Assembly (NCBI GenBank): GCA_944385535.1
Contig: CALWXR010000013.1
Coordinates: 1-51,439, forward strand
Length of the DNA stretch: 51,439 nt
Origin: an uncultured Oscillospiraceae bacterium
GTDB lineage: Bacteria > Bacillota > Clostridia > Oscillospirales > Oscillospiraceae
Direction of reading: 5' to 3'
A program made the translations under genes and the position numbers. Positions 5,659-14,063 of this stretch are shown piece after piece; position 1 is the stretch's first letter; each line of letters starts with the position of its first letter. The notes below the pieces were generated by a model. That model saw nothing but the letters and a program-made list of their open reading frames with translations, was not told the DNA's origin and searched no databases.

Positions 5659-7515
5659 GTGGATATTTTAGACAGAGTCAACGGTCACGAGGATCTACTA
5701 AACTTAACGGATCAGGAGCGCAAACAGCTTTGCAGGGAGATCCGGGATTTTCTCATCGACAGTGTCTCCAAAACCGGCGGCCATCTGGCCGGTAATTTGG
5801 GCGCGGTAGAACTGACCGTTGCCATTGAGACCGTTTTTAATACAGTTGTAGACCGCCTGGTATTTGATGTGGGTCATCAGTCTTATGTGCATAAGCTGCT
5901 GACCGGACGCCGGGCGGATTTTGCGCGGCTGCGGCAGTACGGCGGCATATCCGGTTTCCCGAAGCCTTCGGAAAGCGATGCCGACGCCTTTGTGGCCGGC
6001 CACGCTTCCAGCTCCGTGTCCATTGCCCTGGGCATGGCCCGGGCCAGAACCTTACTGCATCAGGACTACCATATCATCGCCTTGATCGGTGATGGCGCCT
6101 GCACCGGCGGCATGGCCTACGAAGGCTTAAACGACGCGGCGGTGAGCGGGGAGCCCATGATCGTCATTCTGAACGACAATGAAATGTCCATCGGCAAAAA
6201 TGTAGGCGGCATGTCCCGCCATCTGTCCAGGCTGCGCACCAGCGAGAATTACCTGGGCGCCAAGCGGGCATACCGGAAGATCATGAAAAAGATTCCCGGC
6301 GGCAGAGTCATTTATCGTCTTTCCAGCCGCCTGAAAAACCGGCTGAAGCGGTTTTTGCTTCCCGCTACCATTTTTGAGAATATGGGCTTTACCTACCTGG
6401 GGCCGGTCAGCGGGCATGATCTGCCTGGACTGATCTCTCTGCTCACCACTGCCCGGGATTTAAAAGAGCCTGTGCTGATCCATGTGGTTACCAAAAAGGG
6501 CTGCGGTTTTGCCCTTGCGGAGGAGGATCCGGCCCGTTATCACGGCATTGGCAAATTTGATCCGGAGACAGGCAGGAAGCTGGCGCCCAAGGTCAAGACC
6601 TTCTCTGACGGGTTTGGCGAGACCATGCTCTCTCTGGCGGCGGAAAATGAAAAGCTGTGCGCCATCACCGCCGCCATGCCCGGGGGTACGGGCCTTCTGG
6701 CGTTTCAGAAGAAATACCCGAACCGCACCTTTGACGTGGGCATCGCGGAGGAGCACGCGGTTTCCATGGCCGGCGGCCTGGCTAAGCAGGGCATGGTGCC
6801 GGTGGTGGCTGTGTACTCCACCTTCCTGCAGCGGTCTTACGATCAGATCATGCAGGATGTGGCCATGCTCCACCTTCATGTGGTGTTTGCCATCGACCGG
6901 GCCGGTCTGGTGGGAGACGATGGCCCCACCCATCACGGCGTATTTGATGTGGGATTTTTAAGCCAAATGCCGGGCATGCTGATATTGGCCCCCGCCAGCC
7001 TGGCGGAACAGCGGGATATGCTCCGCTGGGCGGTTCTTGATTACAACGGCCCGGTGGCGATCCGCTATCCCCGGGGCGGAGAGCGGGGGTATTCTGACTC
7101 CTGCTGGAAAGGGCTGGAAACAAGCCTGGTCACCCACCGCCGGGGCAGGGATGTGACCTTCCTGACCTACGGAACCATGCTGGAAAATGTGATGGAGGCG
7201 GCGCGGCTTCTTTCCTCGGAGGGGATCGAGGCAACGGTGCTTCGTCTGATGCGGGTATCGGATATTCCTGCTGAGGAAATTTTGAAGCGGCTGCCGGAAA
7301 GCCGCCGGGTGATTATGGTGGAAGAAACCTGCACCGGTTCCGGCATTCGGGAGAATTTGGCCTGGAGATTGGGTGCGCTATGCCCGGATCTTCGCTTCTC
7401 CGGTCTGGATCTGGGGGCGGAATTTGTCCCCCACGGCTCTCAGAATGAGCTTTATAAGCACTGCGGCCTGGACGGTCAGTCCATTGCCGCTTTTACCAAG
7501 GAGGTGCTGTCCTGA
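5659..7515 (+). CDS. dxs: 1-deoxy-D-xylulose-5-phosphate synthase
   Basis: A TPP-dependent enzyme condensing pyruvate and glyceraldehyde-3-phosphate, the first step of the non-mevalonate isoprenoid pathway. The 618-residue length is normal. The TPP/Mg2+ motif GDGACTGGMAYEGLND starts near residue 144. The transketolase-like half carries DVGIAEEHAV and DRAGLVGDDGPTHHG, and the C-terminal domain follows. Start choice: GTG 5659 gives MDILDRVNG, matching family N-termini, but the only Shine-Dalgarno-like AGG is 12 bases away; TTG at 5647 abuts that AGG. Translation initiation thus looks weak. The gene lies directly behind oapA, and its stop (TGA) is immediately followed by the tlyA ATG. ispE, from the same pathway, is at 41008. 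Confidence 0.96.
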   Translation: MDILDRVNGHEDLLNLTDQERKQLCREIRDFLIDSVSKTGGHLAGNLGAVELTVAIETVFNTVVDRLVFDVGHQSYVHKLLTGRRADFARLRQYGGISGFPKPSESDADAFVAGHASSSVSIALGMARARTLLHQDYHIIALIGDGACTGGMAYEGLNDAAVSGEPMIVILNDNEMSIGKNVGGMSRHLSRLRTSENYLGAKRAYRKIMKKIPGGRVIYRLSSRLKNRLKRFLLPATIFENMGFTYLGPVSGHDLPGLISLLTTARDLKEPVLIHVVTKKGCGFALAEEDPARYHGIGKFDPETGRKLAPKVKTFSDGFGETMLSLAAENEKLCAITAAMPGGTGLLAFQKKYPNRTFDVGIAEEHAVSMAGGLAKQGMVPVVAVYSTFLQRSYDQIMQDVAMLHLHVVFAIDRAGLVGDDGPTHHGVFDVGFLSQMPGMLILAPASLAEQRDMLRWAVLDYNGPVAIRYPRGGERGYSDSCWKGLETSLVTHRRGRDVTFLTYGTMLENVMEAARLLSSEGIEATVLRLMRVSDIPAEEILKRLPESRRVIMVEETCTGSGIRENLAWRLGALCPDLRFSGLDLGAEFVPHGSQNELYKHCGLDGQSIAAFTKEVLS

Positions 7516-8331
7516 ATGAAGGTTAAGAAACGACTGGATGTATTGCTCACGGAGCAGGGTTACGCGGACAGCCGCTCCAAGGCCCAGGCCATTATCATGA
7601 GCGGTCAGGTGTATGTGAACGGACAAAAAGCGGATAAGCCCGGCGTCTCCTTTGAACAGACCGCCCAGCTGGAGGTTCGGGGGGCGGTGTGCCCTTATGT
7701 AAGCCGGGGCGGTCTGAAGCTGGAAAAGGCGCTGCGCAGCTTTGGCATCCGGCCGGTTGACTATGTTTGCAGCGATTCCGGCGCTTCCACCGGCGGATTC
7801 ACCGACTGTTTGCTCCAGCAGGGGGCGAAGAAGGTGTTCGCCATCGATGTGGGCTATGGACAGCTGGACTGGAAAATCCGCTCCGATCCCCGGGTGGTGG
7901 TGATGGAACGAACCAACATCCGTTATGTGACCCCCGAGCAGCTGGGAGAGCCGCTGGATCTATCTGTGGTGGACGTCAGCTTCATCTCATTGAAGATCGT
8001 GCTGCCGGTGATCAAAAGTCTGCTGAAGCCTACCGGCCAGGTGGTATGCCTGATTAAACCTCAATTTGAGGCCGGCCGGGAAAAGGTCGGCAAAAAAGGC
8101 GTGGTGCGGGACAAAGCGACCCATAGAGAAGTGCTGGACGGCTTTGTGGCGCTGGCAGGGGAGCTGGGCTTTCAGATCCTGGGCCTGACCTATTCTCCCG
8201 TGAAGGGGCCGGAAGGCAATATTGAGTTTTTGGGTCATTTGACATTGGAACAGAGGGATGGGATCCGTCCGGACACCGCCCTTCTGGTGGAGCAGGCCCA
8301 TGAGGCCCTGGATAAGGGGGCAGAGGAATGA
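7516..8331 (+). CDS. tlyA: TlyA-family rRNA 2'-O-methyltransferase (hemolysin A family)
   Basis: A 271-residue protein with an N-terminal S4 RNA-binding domain (residues 1-60: RLDVLLTEQGYADSRSKAQ, IMSGQVYVNG) followed by an FtsJ/RrmJ-type SAM-dependent methyltransferase domain. The SAM site is around residues 85-105 (DSGASTGGFTDCLLQQGA, then AIDVGYGQLDW), and VVDVSFISL follows further on. Members methylate ribose in 16S and/or 23S rRNA; the old name hemolysin is misleading. Its ATG directly follows the dxs stop, and its last four bases overlap the nadK start, so it is tightly coupled in the operon. FtsJ-like genes are part of the OLE neighbourhood in other Firmicutes. Confidence 0.93.
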   Translation: MKVKKRLDVLLTEQGYADSRSKAQAIIMSGQVYVNGQKADKPGVSFEQTAQLEVRGAVCPYVSRGGLKLEKALRSFGIRPVDYVCSDSGASTGGFTDCLLQQGAKKVFAIDVGYGQLDWKIRSDPRVVVMERTNIRYVTPEQLGEPLDLSVVDVSFISLKIVLPVIKSLLKPTGQVVCLIKPQFEAGREKVGKKGVVRDKATHREVLDGFVALAGELGFQILGLTYSPVKGPEGNIEFLGHLTLEQRDGIRPDTALLVEQAHEALDKGAEE

Positions 8332-9191
8332 AAAATGTGATCCTGACTCCCAATCCCTATCGGGATAAGAATTTTCAGACGGTTCGGGAAGCCATGCAGA
8401 TTCTCCGCTCCGCAGGCGTCCAGATTCGGGTATGCCTGCCCTTTGAGGTGGACAGAAGCTTTGAGCTTCCCAAGGATATCCGGTTTTCCCGGCTGGAGCG
8501 GGAACTGCCCAACGCGGAAATGGTGGTTTGCTTCGGCGGCGACGGCACCATTCTCCATATGGCTAAGGCCGCGACCCGGAAAAATGTGCCCATCCTTGGG
8601 GTGAACATCGGCACCATGGGCTTTATGGCAGAACTGGAAAGCACCGAACTGGATAAGCTGACCCAGGTGGTTTCCGGGAATTATTCCGTGGACAGTCGGG
8701 CCATGCTGGATATTTCCATACAGCGGGATCGGGATATTGTTTTTCACGATATCTGCCTGAACGATGTGGTTGTGACAAAAGGCACCATTGCCCGGATCGT
8801 CCATTTGGCAGTAAAATGCGACGGCGTTCAGGCCATGGAGTGCGGCGGCGACGGCGTGGTGATCGCTACCCCTACCGGCTCTACGGCTTACAGCTATTCC
8901 GCCGGCGGCCCAATTGTGGAGCCAGAGGCGAGAAATATCATCATTACCCCCATCTGTGCCCACGATATGGGCAGCCGAAGCATCGTAGCCTCGGATAAAC
9001 GGGTGGTGACTGTGGAAATGGTTCAGAACCCCCGGCGCAATGCCTTCGTGTCCGTGGACGGCGGGAAAGCCATCCGGCTGAATATGGGGGATGTGGTGAC
9101 CGTCCGCAGATCCCATCTGGAAACCAAGCTGGTTCGGCTGAAGGATCGAAGCTTCTACGATGTAGTTAACGGGAAATTTAAAAAGGTTTAA
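8328..9191 (+). CDS. nadK: NAD kinase
   Basis: A 287-residue enzyme phosphorylating NAD to NADP. The GGDGTILHMAK motif (near residue 70) and the second conserved block GGDGVVIATPTGSTAYSYSAGGP with downstream ITPIC are diagnostic. The size is usual for bacterial NAD kinases of the polyphosphate/ATP-using family. It overlaps the tlyA stop by four bases (ATGA), which indicates translational coupling, and lies 13 bases ahead of argR. It is cytoplasmic. Between tlyA and argR, nadK is a common member of this conserved Firmicutes cluster. Confidence 0.96.
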   Translation: MKNVILTPNPYRDKNFQTVREAMQILRSAGVQIRVCLPFEVDRSFELPKDIRFSRLERELPNAEMVVCFGGDGTILHMAKAATRKNVPILGVNIGTMGFMAELESTELDKLTQVVSGNYSVDSRAMLDISIQRDRDIVFHDICLNDVVVTKGTIARIVHLAVKCDGVQAMECGGDGVVIATPTGSTAYSYSAGGPIVEPEARNIIITPICAHDMGSRSIVASDKRVVTVEMVQNPRRNAFVSVDGGKAIRLNMGDVVTVRRSHLETKLVRLKDRSFYDVVNGKFKKV

Positions 9192-9204
9192 GAGGTGACC
9201 GGCA

Positions 9205-9657
9205 GTGAAATCCAAACGACAGGCGAAAATCATGGAAATCATATCTACCACCAATGTGGAGACCCAGGAGCAGCTTTTGCAGGAGCTCCAAGAGGCCGGT
9301 TTTACCAGCACGCAGGCAACCATTTCCCGGGATATCAAGGAATTGCGGATCGTGAAGGAGCTCACCAGCTTCGGCACCTACCGCTATACCGCCGCTGTAC
9401 GGGAAGTGCCCAGCACATTCTCGGGACGGCTGAATACCATCTTCCGGGAGAGCGTCACCAGCTTTGACTATGCCCAGAACATCATTGTCATTCACACCCT
9501 GCCAGGCCTCGCCAGCGCGGCGGCTTCCGCCCTGGACGCCATGCACATGAGCGTGATTCTGGGCACCCTGGCCGGGGACGATACGGTGATGGTGGTTATG
9601 CGGGACAGCAATGCCGCCGCCGCCTTCTGCGGTGAGATCAAAAGCCTGATGCGCTGA
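9205..9657 (+). CDS. argR: Arginine repressor ArgR/AhrC
   Basis: A 150-residue regulator with an N-terminal winged helix-turn-helix (residues 1-65; TQATISRDIKELRIVK is the recognition region) and a C-terminal arginine-binding, hexamer-forming domain (about residues 85-150; LPGLASAAASALD and GTLAGDDTVMVVM motifs). ArgR binds ARG boxes when arginine is plentiful and controls arginine metabolism. The start GTG 9205 has AAGAGGTGA six bases upstream. It is followed by recN, an arrangement conserved across Firmicutes. No arginine genes lie in this window, so it acts in trans. Confidence 0.95.
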   Translation: MKSKRQAKIMEIISTTNVETQEQLLQELQEAGFTSTQATISRDIKELRIVKELTSFGTYRYTAAVREVPSTFSGRLNTIFRESVTSFDYAQNIIVIHTLPGLASAAASALDAMHMSVILGTLAGDDTVMVVMRDSNAAAAFCGEIKSLMR

Positions 9658-9674
9658 ATGTGGAGGGATTGGCC

Positions 9675-11324
9675 GTGCTGAGTTTGCTGCATATTGAAAA
9701 TATCGCGGTCATAGAAAGTGCGGATATTTCATTCGATCAGGGCTTCAATGTTCTGACCGGTGAGACCGGCGCCGGTAAGTCCATTGTCATCGACGCCATT
9801 TCCGCCATTTTGGGAGAGCGGGCCTACCGGGACATGATCCGAACCGGAAGTAGCAAGGCTTCCGTCCGGGCGGTGTTTACCCAGGTGCCCCAATATCCCT
9901 GGTTTGAGGAAAACGGGGTGGACTATGACCCGGAGACGGTGATCCAGCGGGAAATTTTCCTGGACGGAAAAAATGTTTGCCGGGTGAACGGATCGTTGGT
10001 CAGCGTGGCGATTTTGCGGAAGCTGGGAATTCAGCTGATCAATATCCACGGCCAGCACGATTCCGCTTCGCTGTTTGACGAGGAAAACCATCTGCGGTTT
10101 TTGGACGATTTCAGCGGCAATGAGGATCTTCGGCAGCGCTATGGCCAGTGCTATGAGGCGGTTTCCAAGCTTCGCCGGGACATTGACCGGATGACCATGG
10201 ACGAAGGGGAAAAGCTTCGCCGGATGGAGACCCTGAAGTACCAGATTGCCGAGATCGAAAAGGCGAATCTGGAACCGGGGGAGGACGAGCGGCTGGAAGA
10301 GCGGCGAAAGATCCTGCAAAGCGCGGAAAAACTCAGCGACGGCATGAATACCGCGGTAGAGTGCCTCTACGGCGGAGACGACAGCGACGGCGCGGCGGGA
10401 CTGCTGGCCCAGGCGGAGTATGCCTTGGCCAGACTTTCCCGGTTCAGCGACAGCTTCCAGTCCCTGCACGATCGAGTCAGCGACCTTATGTATCAGGTTC
10501 AGGACGCGGCGGAGGAGGTCCGGGACGCCCGGGACGAACTCAGCTATTCCGCCGACGAATTGGAACAGATCGAGGAGCGGCTGGATGTGATCCACAAGCT
10601 CCGCCGGAAATACGGCGTGACCTGTGAGGACATTCTGGCCTACCTGGACAAGGCGAAAAAAGAACTGGACGATATTGAATTTGCCGACGACCACCTGGAA
10701 CGGTTGAAGGGGAAGCTGAAAAAAGCGGAAAAGGAAGCCTGGGACGCAGCCCTGGACCTGCGGGAAAACCGGAAGAAAGGGGCAGAGGCCCTGTCTGGCC
10801 GGATTCTGGAAGAGCTTACTCAGCTGGATATGCCCCGGGTGCAGTTTTCCTGCCGGTTCCGGGAGCTGGAACTGACGCCCACCGGCGCGGATGGGGCAGC
10901 TTTTTACATGTCCGCCAATGCCGGAGAAGCCCTGAAGCCCATGAGCAAGGTGGCCTCCGGCGGCGAATTGGCCCGGATCATGCTGGCAATGAAAAATGTG
11001 CTGGCGGAAAAGGATCAGGTGGGCACCTTGATTTTCGACGAGGTGGACACCGGCGTTTCCGGCCGGGCGGCCCAGAAGGTGGCCCAAAAGCTGAAAAGCG
11101 TGGCCCGTCACAAGCAAGTGCTGTGCGTGACCCATCTGCCCCAGTTAGCGGCCCTGGCCAGCACCCATCTGCTGATTTCCAAAAGCGAGCGGGGCGGGCG
11201 AACCTATACCCAGGTGACCCCTCTGGATTTGGAAGGGCGAAAGCGGGAGCTGGCACGGATCATCGGCGGCACGAATATTACAGAAACCACCTTAAAGAGC
11301 GCGGAGGAAATGCTGGACATTTGA
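9675..11324 (+). CDS. recN: DNA repair protein RecN
   Basis: An SMC-like ATPase acting early in double-strand break repair. The 549 residues contain the N-terminal Walker A GETGAGKS near residue 30, a central coiled coil (about residues 150-370, rich in Glu/Arg/Leu heptads), the signature VASGGELARIMLA, and Walker B LIFDEVDTGVSG. The GTG at 9675 is chosen because GGAGG (9662-9666) lies eight bases upstream and the product then begins MLSLLHIENIAVIE like other RecN proteins; an earlier GTG at 9660 lacks a site. It is the last gene of the OLE-led operon. No separate terminator is visible before the next promoter at 11345. Confidence 0.96.
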   Translation: MLSLLHIENIAVIESADISFDQGFNVLTGETGAGKSIVIDAISAILGERAYRDMIRTGSSKASVRAVFTQVPQYPWFEENGVDYDPETVIQREIFLDGKNVCRVNGSLVSVAILRKLGIQLINIHGQHDSASLFDEENHLRFLDDFSGNEDLRQRYGQCYEAVSKLRRDIDRMTMDEGEKLRRMETLKYQIAEIEKANLEPGEDERLEERRKILQSAEKLSDGMNTAVECLYGGDDSDGAAGLLAQAEYALARLSRFSDSFQSLHDRVSDLMYQVQDAAEEVRDARDELSYSADELEQIEERLDVIHKLRRKYGVTCEDILAYLDKAKKELDDIEFADDHLERLKGKLKKAEKEAWDAALDLRENRKKGAEALSGRILEELTQLDMPRVQFSCRFRELELTPTGADGAAFYMSANAGEALKPMSKVASGGELARIMLAMKNVLAEKDQVGTLIFDEVDTGVSGRAAQKVAQKLKSVARHKQVLCVTHLPQLAALASTHLLISKSERGGRTYTQVTPLDLEGRKRELARIIGGTNITETTLKSAEEMLDI

Positions 11325-11344
11325 TTATGAAAGACCCCTGCCTC

Positions 11345-11373
11345 TTGACAAATACCCTTATTTTTGCTAGGAT
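11345..11373 (+). promoter_or_regulatory. Promoter of the tyrosyl T-box operon
   Basis: TTGACA (11345-11350), a 17-bp spacer, and TAGGAT (11368-11373) preceded by TGC. Transcription would start near 11380, at the base of the T-box leader. Confidence 0.8.
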
Positions 11374-11379
11374 ATGCGT

Positions 11380-11636
11380 AACGCAGTGAAGGGAAGAAGT
11401 AAGCGTCTCCTTTTCCGCCAGAGAGCTGCCGGCTGGTGCAAGGCAGTGGGAAAAGCCGCCCAAATACCTCCCGGAGCGGTCTGCCTGAAGGAACAGTAGG
11501 GCAGGACGGGTTCGCCCGATACAGCGAAAGGCGTTGTTGGACGCCGTGAGGGTACGGTTCGTAAGGCCGTGCTGAACTGAGGTGGTACCGCGTAAATGTT
11601 ACGCCCTCTGTCCCGATTGAGACAGAGGGCGTTTTT
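11380..11636 (+). promoter_or_regulatory. T-box riboswitch, tyrosine-specific
   Basis: A complete T-box leader. Stem I carries AGAGAGCTG and GGCTGGTG (11420-11440), the usual distal motifs. The 3' side of the specifier loop reads AAATACCTCCCGGAGC with TAC (Tyr) at 11465-11467. The T-box sequence CTGAGGTGGTACCGCG lies at 11577-11592. An intrinsic terminator follows at 11602-11636 (11-bp stem, T5). Uncharged tRNA-Tyr is expected to pair with the specifier and the T-box bulge and to stabilise the antiterminator, turning on the downstream peptidase gene and tyrS. The tyrS gene downstream fits the specifier; the intervening gene is discussed separately. Confidence 0.92.
11602..11636 (+). terminator. 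Terminator hairpin of the T-box leader
   Basis: An 11-bp perfect stem (11602-11612 with 11621-11631), an eight-base loop, then TTTTT. It is the regulated terminator that competes with the T-box antiterminator. Confidence 0.9.
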
Positions 11637-11656
11637 CAATGGTAAGGAGAGGAAGA

Positions 11657-12583
11657 ATGAAACCAATGGATGTATTGCGGGACTTTCCTGTGCGAAAATC
11701 CAGAAAGCAGAAGCAGGCCTTCCGGGAGACGGTATGCGCCTTTGGTGAACAGCTGGGGTATGCCTGCGCTGTGGAGAAGGGACGCTTCGGAGTTCACAAT
11801 CTGGTTCTGGGAGACCCGGAGAAGGCCAAATACTTAATCACCGCCCACTACGACACCTGCGCCCGGCTGCCTGTGCCCAACCTGCTCACGCCTTGCAGCT
11901 TCTGGCCTTTTTTGGGCTATCAGATATTTCTGTGCGCGTTTATGCTGGCGGTTCCCCTGGCGCCCTGGCTTGTGGTGAAAGTGGTCACCGACAGTTTTGG
12001 ATATGCCTGGATTGCCTGGTATCTCTGCTTCTGGGTGGAGCTTTTCCTGCTTTTCTGCGGCCCGGCCAATCGGACCAACGCCAACGACAACACCTCCGGG
12101 GTGGTGACGGTGCTGGAGATCGCGGCCACGCTGCCGGAAAATCTGCGGGATAGGGTATGCTTTGTGCTCTTTGATCTGGAAGAACTGGGCATGCTGGGAT
12201 CCGGCGCCTACGCCTCAGCCCACAAGCAGGCAGTGAAAGGGCAGCTGGTGCTGAATCTGGACTGCGTAGGGGAAGGGGATCACATCCGCCTGTTTCCTAC
12301 GAAAAAGCTGAAAAAAGATCTGCGGAAGCTGAAGCCGTTGCATAGCATCTGCGGCGATTTGGGCAAGAAAAACATCCAGATCCGGGAAAAAGGCTTTGCC
12401 GCCTTTCCTTCCGATCAGATGTCCTTTCCCTACGGGGTGGGCATCTGCGCCCTGAATCAAAGCAAGGTGGGGCTGTATCTGTCCCGGATTCATACCGGCA
12501 GGGATACCATTCTGGAGCAAACCAATGTGAATATTCTGCGCGCCGCCTTGATCACCCTGATCGGCCGCAGCGCAGTTCAATAG
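11657..12583 (+). CDS. M28-family zinc peptidase with inserted membrane segments
   Basis: A 308-residue protein with the metal-ligand pattern of M28 aminopeptidases: AHYDT near residue 63, NANDNTSG near 143 (bridging Asp), FDLEELG near 174 (catalytic Glu pair), LNLDCVGEGD, and a C-terminal IHTGRDT His. Between the first and second ligands, residues about 85-135 form two or more hydrophobic helices, so the enzyme is probably membrane-anchored. The start ATG 11657 has AAGGAGAGGAAG upstream. The gene sits directly behind the Tyr T-box terminator and 16 bases ahead of tyrS, so its expression should rise when charged tRNA-Tyr falls. The substrate is unknown; a role in recovering amino acids is inference. 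Confidence 0.82.
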   Translation: MKPMDVLRDFPVRKSRKQKQAFRETVCAFGEQLGYACAVEKGRFGVHNLVLGDPEKAKYLITAHYDTCARLPVPNLLTPCSFWPFLGYQIFLCAFMLAVPLAPWLVVKVVTDSFGYAWIAWYLCFWVELFLLFCGPANRTNANDNTSGVVTVLEIAATLPENLRDRVCFVLFDLEELGMLGSGAYASAHKQAVKGQLVLNLDCVGEGDHIRLFPTKKLKKDLRKLKPLHSICGDLGKKNIQIREKGFAAFPSDQMSFPYGVGICALNQSKVGLYLSRIHTGRDTILEQTNVNILRAALITLIGRSAVQ

Positions 12584-12599
12584 AAAGGAAGAAGTGAAC

Positions 12600-13823
12600 A
12601 TGAAACTTTACGACGAACTGGTGGCCCGGGGTCTGATCGCCCAGGTGACCAATGAGGAAGAAATTCGGGAAATGATCGACAACGGCAAGGCCACCTTCTA
12701 CATCGGCTTTGACTGTACCGCCGACAGCCTGACCGCCGGTCACTTTATGGCGCTCACCCTGATGAAGCGGCTGCAAATGGCAGGCAACAAGCCCATCGCC
12801 CTGATCGGCGGCGGCACCACTCTGATCGGCGACCCCTCCGGCCGGACCGACATGCGGAAGATGCTCACAAAGGAGGACATTGACCACAACGCCAAATGCT
12901 TTCAAAGGCAGATGGAGCGGTTCATCGAGTTTGGCGAGGGGAAGGCCCAGATGGTGAACAACGCCGACTGGCTGCTGAACCTGAACTATGTGGATCTGCT
13001 GCGGGAGGTGGGCGCCTGCTTCTCCGTGAACAATATGCTCCGGGCGGAGTGCTACAAGCAGCGGATGGAGAAGGGCCTGAGCTTCCTGGAATTCAACTAC
13101 ATGATTATGCAGTCCTACGACTTCTACCACCTGTTCCAGCACTACGGCTGCAATATGCAGTTCGGCGGCAACGACCAGTGGAGCAACATGCTGGGCGGCA
13201 CGGAACTGATCCGGAAGAAGCTGGGCAAGGACGCCCACTGCATGACCATCACCCTGCTCACCGACTCCCAGGGTAACAAGATGGGCAAGACCGCCGGAAA
13301 CGCGGTGTGGCTGGATCCCAATAAGACCTCGCCTTTTGAATTCTACCAGTACTGGCGGAATGTGGACGACGCCGACGTGATGAAGTGCATCCGGCTGCTC
13401 ACCTTCCTGCCTTTGGAGCAGATCAGCGAGATGGACGCTTGGAAGGACGCCAAGATCAACCAGGCCAAGGAGATCCTGGCCTACGAGTTGACCAAGATGG
13501 TTCACGGGGAGGAAGAGGCGGAGAAGGCCCAGGCCGCTGCCCGGGCGCTCTTCACCGGTGGCGGTGAGAATGCCGACATGCCTACCACCCAAATCCCCGC
13601 CGACAAGCTGACAGAGGGTCAGATGGGCATTCTGAACCTAATGGTGGCCTGCGGCCTGGCTTCCTCCAACAAGGAGGCCCGCCGTCTGGTGGAGCAGGGA
13701 GGCGTGTTCGTCAACGACGAAAAGGTGAGCGCCGCTTCCTTCGCCGTCACGGAAGAGATGCTGAAGGAAGGCGTGAAGATCCGCAAGGGCAAAAAGGTTT
13801 TCCACAAGGCAGTTCTGGCTTAA
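12600..13823 (+). CDS. tyrS: Tyrosyl-tRNA synthetase
   Basis: A class I synthetase of 407 residues charging tRNA-Tyr. It has the nucleotide-binding YIGFDCTADSLTAGHFM region (HIGH-equivalent), the tyrosine pocket GGNDQWSN, a KMGKT motif (KMSKS equivalent) and a C-terminal S4 RNA-binding domain (NKEARRLVEQGGVFVND). ATG 12600 is preferred over GTG 12594 because the AAAGGAAGAAG site is better spaced. It is controlled by the tyrosine T-box at 11380-11636, together with the upstream peptidase gene. It is followed by the palindromic repeat at 13837. Confidence 0.97.
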   Translation: MKLYDELVARGLIAQVTNEEEIREMIDNGKATFYIGFDCTADSLTAGHFMALTLMKRLQMAGNKPIALIGGGTTLIGDPSGRTDMRKMLTKEDIDHNAKCFQRQMERFIEFGEGKAQMVNNADWLLNLNYVDLLREVGACFSVNNMLRAECYKQRMEKGLSFLEFNYMIMQSYDFYHLFQHYGCNMQFGGNDQWSNMLGGTELIRKKLGKDAHCMTITLLTDSQGNKMGKTAGNAVWLDPNKTSPFEFYQYWRNVDDADVMKCIRLLTFLPLEQISEMDAWKDAKINQAKEILAYELTKMVHGEEEAEKAQAAARALFTGGGENADMPTTQIPADKLTEGQMGILNLMVACGLASSNKEARRLVEQGGVFVNDEKVSAASFAVTEEMLKEGVKIRKGKKVFHKAVLA

Positions 13824-13836
13824 GAGAATACCCAAA

Positions 13837-14035
13837 GCCCAAGGCGTTGTCTCAAAACTTTCGTTTGAGACAACGCCTTGGGCAATTTGTCCAACTTGAT
13901 ATTTCAAGTTGGACAAATTGCTCGCCTGCGGGCGGGTTATTGAACGCGCAGGGGGCCTCGAGGCCGGCCCCCCGCACACACCCCCCGCCAAGCTTTTGTG
14001 CATCTGTTTTCATTGGGCTATTTTGAGACAGCCCC
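13837..14035. repeat. Nested palindromic intergenic repeat element
   Basis: Two nearly perfect hairpins stand side by side: a 20-bp stem (13837-13856 with 13864-13883, seven-base loop) and an 18-bp stem (13882-13899 with 13904-13921, four-base loop). After them come a GC-rich palindrome (GGGGGCC...GGCCCCC, about 13951-13973), a run of C and CA repeats, and at about 14014-14035 a GGGCTATTTTGAGACAGCCCC segment that echoes the TGTCTCAAA of the first stem. No T-run follows, so it is not a simple terminator. It resembles a REP- or MITE-like dispersed element. Open frames through it on both strands look fortuitous. Confidence 0.6.
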
Positions 14036-14063
14036 TGTTTGCCTGTGTCAAAAGGAAGGAATG

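Noticed and set aside
9729-11135. A 468-codon open frame antisense to recN
   Set aside because: It is an exact shadow of recN, with a composition (many His, Gly, Leu, Gln) typical of antisense frames and no ribosome binding site.
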